Below are positions 1 to 5,451 of a stretch of 9,567 bases of DNA, piece after piece. Source of the DNA: Actinomycetes bacterium (lineage in GTDB: Bacteria > Actinomycetota > Acidimicrobiia > Acidimicrobiales > UBA8190); contig JAJYAB010000049.1 in NCBI GenBank assembly GCA_021779775.1, positions 1-9,567 on the forward strand, written 5' to 3'. Positions within the stretch are counted from its first letter, which is position 1. The number at the start of each line of letters is the position of its first letter. A model generated the notes under the pieces. It was not told where the DNA came from, did not search any database, and saw nothing but the letters and a program-made list of their open reading frames with translations. The translations under genes were made by a program, and so were the position numbers.

Positions 1-569
1 AGATAGGTCGGTGTGTTCAGCGGGTGCACATGGACGCCGTCGGCGACCTCACCAGCCAGGCGGAGCATCCAGGGATTGACGGCGGCAATGTCGATCGGAG
101 GATCGGATACCCCGATCGGTCCCGGTGACCACATCGGGGGCAGCAGCGACAGCTTCCAGAAGTCACCGTCGTGATCGAGGCCGCCACCTTCTCGGAAGGC
201 GGTGAAGAGGGCGCGCAGCGCGCCGACGTAGTCACGCATGCGGGGCCCGGGGTGATCGAACGCGGTGCCGTAGCGCCGTTCGATGTGGGCACGAACCTGG
301 GTGCCCAGACCCAGGCGGAACCGGCCGGCGGTAGCGTCGGCAAGCTCCCAGGCAACGGATGCCGTGACCGTAGGGCTGCGGGGGAACGCCACGGCGATGC
401 CGGTGAGCACGTCGATGTCGGCGGCGAGGGCGGCTGCGGCGCAGCTGAGATAGGCAGTTCGGCCTGCCTCGGTGACGACGAGCCCCGAGAAGCCGGCCTG
501 GTGCGCGTCTCGGGCCAACTGCTGCATGCGGCGCAATGGCAGGCCGCCGGTCATGAGATCGACCTTCAT
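1..569 (-). CDS. F420-dependent LLM-class oxidoreductase, N-terminal part (runs off left edge)
   Basis: Seen: the minus frame from ATG at 569 stays open to the window edge, giving 189 codons of what is usually a protein of roughly 300-350 aa. It starts MKVDLMTGGL, then TGIAVAFPRSP (57-67), GRFRLGLGTQVRAHIERRYG (82-101), a HPGPRMRDYVGALRALF stretch (106-122), MWSPGP near 146-151 and LAGEVADGVHVH (171-182). Known: this order matches the luciferase-like monooxygenase superfamily, closest to the actinobacterial group of F420-dependent enzymes modelled as the MSMEG_2256 family (TIGR03617). These are cytosolic TIM-barrel enzymes that use reduced F420 or flavin on mostly unknown substrates. Start choice: the protein begins where family members begin, with a GGAG about 12 nt upstream, which is a loose Shine-Dalgarno. 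The gene is divergent from alaS. The F420 cofactor is inferred from the family; the substrate is unknown. Confidence 0.9.
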   Translation of the reverse strand, partial: MKVDLMTGGLPLRRMQQLARDAHQAGFSGLVVTEAGRTAYLSCAAAALAADIDVLTGIAVAFPRSPTVTASVAWELADATAGRFRLGLGTQVRAHIERRYGTAFDHPGPRMRDYVGALRALFTAFREGGGLDHDGDFWKLSLLPPMWSPGPIGVSDPPIDIAAVNPWMLRLAGEVADGVHVHPLNTPTY

Positions 570-730
570 GATCGTTCTGGTCTCCGTTCGCTGGTAGTGA
601 CCGTTGCCTTGGTGGTGCCCAGCATGGCATCCACAGCGGCCGGGTGACAGTTGTCGAACGCCGGTGTGCGCGCACCGGAGGCTTCCTCATGCGGCCGTGT
701 CGCGGCCCGGGTCGCACCGGGGGGAGTCAT
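566..730 (-). CDS. Doubtful small ORF (54 aa), ATGA overlap with the oxidoreductase
   Basis: Seen: a minus-strand frame runs from ATG at 730 to TGA at 568-566, and its stop overlaps the oxidoreductase ATG as ATGA. The product begins MTPPGATRAATR and ends in a hydrophilic, Arg/Glu-rich tail (TSERRPERS). It has no membrane segment and no motif I recognise. In-frame open sequence continues upstream to a TAG near 801, so a longer product is possible only with a non-ATG start. No convincing Shine-Dalgarno precedes the ATG. By my count about two thirds of its third positions are G/C, lower than in the surrounding genes. For: the 4-bp stop/start overlap typical of translational coupling. Against: short length, poor ribosome site and mediocre codon bias. 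It may simply be leader sequence. Confidence 0.2.
   Translation of the reverse strand: MTPPGATRAATRPHEEASGARTPAFDNCHPAAVDAMLGTTKATVTTSERRPERS
661..678. promoter_or_regulatory. Inverted repeat, possible operator or RNA hairpin
   Basis: Seen: CCGGTG-TGCGCG-CACCGG has six perfectly paired bases on each arm around a 6-nt centre. The inner bases 666-675 (GTGCGCGCAC) are themselves a perfect 10-bp palindrome. It lies 92 bp upstream of the oxidoreductase ATG and 216 bp upstream of the alaS ATG. No T-run follows on either strand, so it does not look like an intrinsic terminator. It could be a binding site for a dimeric repressor or an mRNA hairpin. Dyads of this size also arise by chance in high-GC DNA, so the role is a guess. 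Confidence 0.3.
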
Positions 731-800
731 GTATCCCAGGTTGGGCCAGCCTCGACGGATCTCTGGAGCCGAGCCGCCGAACAGGGGGCTGGGGGCGACC

Positions 801-806
801 TAGGAT
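801..806 (+). promoter_or_regulatory. Possible -10 element for alaS
   Basis: TAGGAT fits the TANNNT pattern of actinobacterial sigma-A -10 boxes and sits 87 nt upstream of the chosen alaS ATG. At 17-bp spacing the -35 position reads CGAACA, which matches TTGACA only in its last three bases. This is a weak candidate, offered because it is the best hexamer I can see facing alaS. Confidence 0.2.
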
Positions 807-893
807 GGCGGCGTCGGGGCCAGGATCTCCGGCACGGCCTTGGGCCGCCCGACGACGATCGCCGACCTCGCTCGGCTGCCTGAACTGGAACCC

Positions 894-3491
894 ATGCCGC
901 CCACCACAGCCGACGAGGTCCGTGCCGCATTCCTACGGTTCTTCACCGATCGTCAACATGTGCTCGTGCCGTCTGCGGGGCTGATCCCGGCACATCCGGC
1001 AGCGCCGTTGTTCACCAACGCCGGGATGGTCCCGTTCATCCCGTATTTCTTGGGCGAGGAGCCTGCTCCGTTCCTGCGGGCAACCTCGTCCCAGCGTTGC
1101 GTGCGAGTGCGCGGCAAGCACGACGACATCGATGCGATCGGCCGCACCACCCGGCATCTGACGTTTTTCGAGATGCTCGGCAACTTCAGCTTCGGCGACT
1201 ACTTCAAGGCCGAGGCGATCGCGCACGCGTGGTCGTTTCTCACCGGGGTGCTGGGCATCGGGGCTGATCGCCTGTGGGTCACGGTGCATCACACCGATGA
1301 CGAGGCGTTCGAGCTCTGGACGTCGCTCACCGCCGTTCCAGCCGAGCGGGTCCAACGGCTCGGCAGCGACAATTTCTGGGAGATGGGGCCGACCGGGCCG
1401 TGCGGCCCTTCGTCGGAGATCTTCTACGACAAGGGACCGGAGCTCGGTGACGACGGTGGGCCCGAGCACGGAGGCGTGGAGCGGTTCGTCGAAGTATGGA
1501 ACCTGGTCTTCATGTCGTTCTTCCGACAGGCCGACGGAACCCTCGATCCGCTGCCGCGCAACAACATCGACACTGGGGCCGGGCTCGAACGCCTGCTTCC
1601 CATCGTGCAAGACACCACGTCGGTGTTCGATACCGACGTGCTCCGGGGGCTCATCGCGACGGCCGAGCAGCTGACCGGGGCCAGCTACGGGGCTGGTGCG
1701 GAAGACGACGTCAGCCTGCGCATCCTGGCCGACCATGCTCGCGCCTTCACGTTCCTGATCGCCGACGGGGTGGTCCCCTCCAACACCGAACGGGGCTACG
1801 TCCTGCGGCGGATCATCCGCCGCGCCGTACGACACGCCCAGCGGCTCGGCGCTCAGCGCCCGGTGCTGGCGGCCATGTCCAGTGCGGTCGTGGCTGCCAT
1901 GCTGGCCAGCGCACCCGAGCTGGCGACATTCGCCGGCACGGTTGCCGAGACCCTCGACCGCGAAGAGCACCGGTTCCAGGAGACGCTGACCCTGGGCTTG
2001 GGAACGCTCGACCAGTTGATGGCTGGCGGCACCACGGAGATCTCCGGTGCGGACGCCTTCCGACTGCATGACACGTTCGGCTTCCCTGTCGACCTTACCC
2101 GCGAGATCGCCGCGGACCATGGTGTGTCGGTCGACGTGGCCGGTTTCGACGAGGCGATGGCGGCACAGCGTCAGCAGGCTCGTGGCGCAACCGACCAGGC
2201 AAGCGGCGGGGAGCCTGGCAGAGCTGACCGTTACCAGGCAATACTCGACGAGGCCGGGCGGACGGAGTTCATCGGCTACACCACGAACGAGGCTGAAGCC
2301 ACCGTGGTGGGGGTCGTGCCGTCCGAGATGCCGGGGGTCGTCGAGGTGTTCACCGACCGCACGCCCTTCTACGCCGAAGGCGGTGGCCAGCTGGGCGACC
2401 ACGGAACCATGACGAGAAGGGGTGGCGATGCAGGCACGGCCCGCGTCGTCGATACCAACATGGCGGTTGCCGGCCTGGTTCGCCACGTCGTGGAGGGCGG
2501 CGCGTGGATCCGGCCGGGCCAGTCTCTCCTCCTACGCGTGGACGGGGACCACCGGGCGGCGTTGCGTCGGAGCCATACCGCTACCCACCTGCTGCACTGG
2601 GCGCTGCGGACGATGTTCGGCGACAGCCTCCGCCAGCAGGGCTCGCTCGTCGCCCCGGACCAGCTGAGGTTCGATTTCAACCACCATGCACCGCTCACCA
2701 CTGACGACCTGGCGGCGTTGGAGGATCTGGTCGCTGCGCAGATCATGGGCGACCGTCCGGTCCGTGTCGAGGAGATGCCCAAGGCCGAGGCGGTCGCCGC
2801 CGGCGCCATCTCCTTCTTCGGGGAGAAGTACGGCGACGTGGTCCGGGTGGTCCGAGCCGGTGACGAGTCCGTGGAGCTGTGCGGTGGCACCCACGTGTCT
2901 TCCCTCGGGGAGATCGGGGGCATGCTGGTGCGCAGCGAGTCGTCGATCGGGTCGAACCTTCGGCGTCTCGAAGCGGTTACCGGGCTGGCTGCTCGCGCCG
3001 AGGTGCGGCGGCGTACCGCCCTGCTTGCCGACATCGCTGGGGCACTCCGGGTGAGCCCTGACGAGGCCCCCGACGCCCTGCGCCGCCTACAAGAGCACTC
3101 CCGCGCCGCTGATCGTGCCCGGCGCTCGCTGGAAGTGGAGGTGGACGCCGGCATGGCGTCACGGCTGGCGGCCGAAGCGGTCGGCGGCACGGTGGTGGCC
3201 CGTTGTGACGGGCGGGACCAGGGGTCTCTGCGCACACTCGCGTTGGCCGTCCGTCAGGTGGGCGGCGTGCATGCCGTGGCGCTGGTCGGCACACCCGACC
3301 AGCGTTCGGTTGCCCTCGTCGTCGCCTTGGCAGATGGCGCCGGGGATGCAGCCGCTATCGCCAAGCAGGTTGCACCGGTCATCGGCGGCGGAGGGGGCGG
3401 CAGGGATCCCCGCCTGGCCACGGCGGGGGGCCGTCTCGTGGACCGCATCGATGACGCTGTCGCCGTCCTGCGGGAGCAGCTGGGCGTCTGA
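894..3491 (+). CDS. alaS: Alanyl-tRNA synthetase
   Basis: Cytosolic class II synthetase that charges tRNA-Ala with alanine and hydrolyses mischarged Ser- and Gly-tRNA-Ala. Seen in the 865-aa product: a catalytic core with FTNAGM (near 41-46), class II motif 2 region RGKHDD...RHLTFFEMLGNFSFGDYFK (73-105), GPTGPCGPSSEIFYDKG (165-181) and motif 3 GAGLER (228-233). The editing domain follows, with YAEGGGQLGD (493-502), HTATH (561-565) and CGGTH (663-667); these four His/Cys positions are the zinc/editing ligands. The C-Ala domain ends in a six-glycine run (831-836). All key residues are present and the length is close to the ~876 aa of E. coli AlaRS. Start: ATG 894 gives MPPTTADEVRAAFLRFF, the usual family N-terminus. 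A TTG at 840 would add 18 residues. Neither has a strong Shine-Dalgarno. ruvX, a frequent downstream neighbour, is not present; instead a convergent gene ends 21 bp away. Confidence 0.98.
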   Translation: MPPTTADEVRAAFLRFFTDRQHVLVPSAGLIPAHPAAPLFTNAGMVPFIPYFLGEEPAPFLRATSSQRCVRVRGKHDDIDAIGRTTRHLTFFEMLGNFSFGDYFKAEAIAHAWSFLTGVLGIGADRLWVTVHHTDDEAFELWTSLTAVPAERVQRLGSDNFWEMGPTGPCGPSSEIFYDKGPELGDDGGPEHGGVERFVEVWNLVFMSFFRQADGTLDPLPRNNIDTGAGLERLLPIVQDTTSVFDTDVLRGLIATAEQLTGASYGAGAEDDVSLRILADHARAFTFLIADGVVPSNTERGYVLRRIIRRAVRHAQRLGAQRPVLAAMSSAVVAAMLASAPELATFAGTVAETLDREEHRFQETLTLGLGTLDQLMAGGTTEISGADAFRLHDTFGFPVDLTREIAADHGVSVDVAGFDEAMAAQRQQARGATDQASGGEPGRADRYQAILDEAGRTEFIGYTTNEAEATVVGVVPSEMPGVVEVFTDRTPFYAEGGGQLGDHGTMTRRGGDAGTARVVDTNMAVAGLVRHVVEGGAWIRPGQSLLLRVDGDHRAALRRSHTATHLLHWALRTMFGDSLRQQGSLVAPDQLRFDFNHHAPLTTDDLAALEDLVAAQIMGDRPVRVEEMPKAEAVAAGAISFFGEKYGDVVRVVRAGDESVELCGGTHVSSLGEIGGMLVRSESSIGSNLRRLEAVTGLAARAEVRRRTALLADIAGALRVSPDEAPDALRRLQEHSRAADRARRSLEVEVDAGMASRLAAEAVGGTVVARCDGRDQGSLRTLALAVRQVGGVHAVALVGTPDQRSVALVVALADGAGDAAAIAKQVAPVIGGGGGGRDPRLATAGGRLVDRIDDAVAVLREQLGV

Positions 3492-3492
3492 C

Positions 3493-3512
3493 GTGGGCTG
3501 CGGTCGTCCCAC
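3493..3512. terminator. Short inverted repeat between convergent stops
   Basis: GTGGG (3493-3497) and CCCAC (3508-3512) form a 5-bp stem with a 10-nt loop that nearly fills the 21-bp gap between the stops of alaS and the RodZ-like gene. It could act as a bidirectional terminator, but the stem is short and there is no T-run on either side. Rho-dependent ending is just as likely. Confidence 0.25.
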
Positions 3513-4670
3513 TCACCCGCCGGTCCCTGACGCTGAGAGCTTCGTCACTGTCCGAAAGGTGGTCGTGTACGGAGCGGCGGGCGGAACGTAGAACCAATTA
3601 GGGACGGTCCTGCCCCCGATCTGCATGGCCACCAGGACGTGGGCGCCCCCGAACACGACGGTCAGCGGGCCCCCGGAGACGTCGAACGTCTTCGTCTGGC
3701 CGGCCTGCAGGATGCCAGCGAGCTCCGCCTGCGTCGCACCGGGTGCGGTGACCTGCACCCAGGCGGGGGCGAGCGCACCGATCACCACGGTGAACGTTGC
3801 CGCCGATACGGACACGGTTCCGTCGGCGGCATCCACCGGGGTCACCGACACCGGTGACGGCATGGCTGATTTCGTCCTCGGGTTGGAGACGGTGGGCGAC
3901 GACGATCTGGATCTGCCGGACTGCAGGGCCCGTTCTGTCCGATGAATCCATGCCGGCAGCCGGCGGTGCAGGCCGAGCACGCCCGCCGAGCCGGCGAGGA
4001 GCAGCGCGGCGGCCCAGACGGCCAGCCGCAGCGCCAGCGGAGGCTTCGGCCGTCGGCGCTGCGGCTGCACTGCGGGGATCTGAGCCGTGGTGGTGAACGC
4101 AGAACCCGCTGGGTTCTCGGTCGGTACAGGGTTCTCGGCCGGTACAGCACCCGTCACCATCGGTACGACACCCGTCGCCGGCGCATTGGCGAGGGACCGG
4201 ATCGCCGACAGGTCGACCACAGCAGTCGGTGGATCGGCGCGGACCACCGGATCGATCCCGGCAGCGCCTGATGTGCCGGCTACCGGTGGTGGAATTGCCA
4301 GCACCGGCGCGGAACCTCCGGCGCCCGGGCCCGTCCGGGTTCCGACCGACACCATGGCCGACGGCGCGCCAGGTCCGTGGAGCCAGCGGGCGGTGGCCAT
4401 GTCGATCAGTGGTCCAGCTTCCAATCCCACCAGGTCGGCGAACCGGCGCACCGCCTGAGACAGCATCTGCTGGTCAGGGAACCGCGAAAGGTACCCGTCT
4501 TCGATCGTCTCCAGCAACGGAAGCGGAATGCTGGTTCGCTGGTGCACGTCGAAGAGCGTCATGCAGGCCTGCAGGCGGGCAGCGCGCAGGACGTCGCCCA
4601 CCTCGCGCTGTGTTGTCCGACCCCGCCGCCCCTGGCGTCTCGTCTTCCTGTCGCCGTGTGCGGTCGCCAC
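3513..4670 (-). CDS. RodZ-like HTH membrane protein
   Basis: Seen in 385 aa: a basic N-terminus (RKTRRQGRRGR), then a helix-turn-helix of the RodZ/HTH_25 type at about 24-87 (VGDVLRAARLQACMTLFDV, LETIEDGYLSRFPD). A long Pro/Ala/Thr-rich linker follows (about 100-205) with a small duplication. One membrane helix lies at about 212-235, a Ser-rich stretch comes after it, and a C-terminal beta-rich domain at about 290-378 (WVQVTAPGATQAELAGILQ, AGQTKTFDVSGGPLTVVFGG) resembles the RodZ DUF4115 domain. Known: RodZ bridges cytoplasmic MreB and the cell-wall elongation machinery; actinobacterial relatives are poorly characterised. Inferred topology: HTH inside, C-domain outside. GTG start at 4670 has AAGGGA 5 nt upstream. 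It lies 82 bp after the hemolysin III gene on the same strand, so co-transcription is possible. MreB partnership cannot be judged here. Confidence 0.8.
   Translation of the reverse strand: MATAHGDRKTRRQGRRGRTTQREVGDVLRAARLQACMTLFDVHQRTSIPLPLLETIEDGYLSRFPDQQMLSQAVRRFADLVGLEAGPLIDMATARWLHGPGAPSAMVSVGTRTGPGAGGSAPVLAIPPPVAGTSGAAGIDPVVRADPPTAVVDLSAIRSLANAPATGVVPMVTGAVPAENPVPTENPAGSAFTTTAQIPAVQPQRRRPKPPLALRLAVWAAALLLAGSAGVLGLHRRLPAWIHRTERALQSGRSRSSSPTVSNPRTKSAMPSPVSVTPVDAADGTVSVSAATFTVVIGALAPAWVQVTAPGATQAELAGILQAGQTKTFDVSGGPLTVVFGGAHVLVAMQIGGRTVPNWFYVPPAAPYTTTFRTVTKLSASGTGG
4111..4146. repeat. Tandem 18-bp duplication inside the RodZ-like gene
   Basis: Two adjacent 18-bp units, 4111-4128 and 4129-4146 (GGGTTCTCGG[T/C]CGGTACA), differ at one base. 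They keep frame and encode the hexapeptides VPAENP and VPTENP in the linker before the membrane helix. The pattern suggests recent slippage or duplication in a region free to vary in length. Confidence 0.85.
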
Positions 4671-4675
4671 CCGGA

Positions 4676-4681
4676 TCCCTT
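4676..4681 (-). promoter_or_regulatory. Ribosome binding site of the RodZ-like gene
   Basis: AAGGGA on the minus strand lies 5 nt before GTG 4670. It supports this start even though the frame has no ATG nearby. An alternative minus frame beginning within 4671-4752 does not carry the HTH domain. Confidence 0.5.
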
Positions 4682-4752
4682 CTTATCCCCTGGTCAAGGG
4701 TACCGGTTGCCGATGTCCACCCGGTCTCGACGATCATGGGCGGATCCTCCAC

Positions 4753-5436
4753 TCAGGCTCGTGGCAGCGCGTAGATGCCGATGGCGGCGAAGTGCAAGGC
4801 CGCCCCGACGATCGTGCAGGCATGGAAGACCTCGTGGTAGCCGAACACCTGTGGCGACGGATCCGGGCGCCGGAGGGCGTAGACGACGGCGCCGGTGCTG
4901 TAGGCCAATCCTCCGAGGGCGACGAGGGCGAAGCCGCTACCTCCGAGTGCCCGCCAGAGCTGCGGCAGCACGAGCAAGGCCGACCATCCGACCACCACGT
5001 AGGGTACGGCCACCGCCCACTTGGGAGCGTCGAGCCACATCTGCCGGACGGTGATGCCGGCTGCCGCACCGATCCACGCGACACCGAGGATCGTCCAGCG
5101 CGCCCAGCCGGTGAGGGCCAGGCCGGCGATGGCGGTATAGCTTCCGGCGATGGCCAGGAAGATCGTGGCGTGGTCAGCTCGCCGCATACGGCGCCGGCTC
5201 GCCTCTTGCCAGGTGATCCGGTGGAACGCGGCGCTCACCCCGAACAGCGCCAGGATGGCCAGGACGTAGACGCTCAGCACCAGAGCCGACCCGGTCGTCG
5301 GGGCGGCAGCCACCAAGAGCGGCCCGGCCACCAGCATGGCGATGAACGCCGCCAGGTGCATCCACCCGCGCAGCAGCGGCTTCGGTGGTGGTGCAGGTGC
5401 CGCCGTGGGCGTTGTAGTAGCCGTCTCGTCCGTCAC
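4753..5436 (-). CDS. Hemolysin III / PAQR-family membrane protein
   Basis: Seen in 227 aa: a Thr/Pro/Ala-rich N-tail (1-20), then seven likely membrane helices at about 25-44, 49-71, 90-110, 113-131, 141-160, 167-187 and 203-223. PAQR signatures are present: SAAFHR (68-73, His72), DHATIFLAIAGSYT (88-101) and GYHEVFHACTIVGAALHF (199-216, His201 and His205). Known: in structurally characterised PAQR proteins the helix-2 His and the HxxxH of helix 7 hold a zinc ion in a putative hydrolase site; bacterial members were named hemolysin III from a Bacillus cereus protein, but their native role is unsettled. The length is normal for the family. GTG 5436 lies 15 bp after the exporter stop with no clear Shine-Dalgarno, so translation may depend on coupling. 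Family call is firm; 'hemolysin' is not evidence of toxicity. Confidence 0.93.
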   Translation of the reverse strand: MTDETATTTPTAAPAPPPKPLLRGWMHLAAFIAMLVAGPLLVAAAPTTGSALVLSVYVLAILALFGVSAAFHRITWQEASRRRMRRADHATIFLAIAGSYTAIAGLALTGWARWTILGVAWIGAAAGITVRQMWLDAPKWAVAVPYVVVGWSALLVLPQLWRALGGSGFALVALGGLAYSTGAVVYALRRPDPSPQVFGYHEVFHACTIVGAALHFAAIGIYALPRA

Positions 5437-5451
5437 GATGGTGGTCAGCGC

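Larger units (their letters stand above)
570..893. other. Divergent intergenic region between oxidoreductase and alaS
   Basis: This 324-bp stretch separates the divergent starts of the oxidoreductase (569, minus) and alaS (894, plus), so it should hold promoters for both. I see one strong dyad (661-678), a TAGGAT hexamer facing alaS (801-806) and a doubtful 54-codon minus ORF (566-730). No tRNA-like cloverleaf, repeat array or T-box specifier/antiterminator arrangement is visible. Short plus-strand frames in it have no recognisable protein content. Confidence 0.6.

Noticed and set aside
884..893. TGGAACC just before alaS as a T-box antiterminator motif
   Set aside because: The variable base would not pair with the A discriminator of tRNA-Ala, and no stem I/specifier or antiterminator structure is visible upstream.
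933..2486. 517-codon open frame antisense to alaS
   Set aside because: Mirror of strong G/C third-position bias in alaS; Arg/His/Gly-rich translation with no domain, and alaS on the other strand is unquestionable.
4692..4697. TTGACC on the minus strand as a -35 box for the RodZ-like gene
   Set aside because: No TANNNT hexamer at 16-19 bp spacing, and it is only 22 nt from the start codon, so there is no room for a normal -10 and leader.
4671..4752. Gap between PAQR and RodZ-like genes as a tRNA gene or terminator
   Set aside because: Length is tRNA-like, but I find no acceptor or T-arm pairing; the only hairpin is a 4-bp stem without a T-run.
4753..5436. Hemolysin III gene as a virulence toxin
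   Set aside because: The name is historical; the sequence shows a PAQR-type zinc-site membrane protein found in many non-pathogens.
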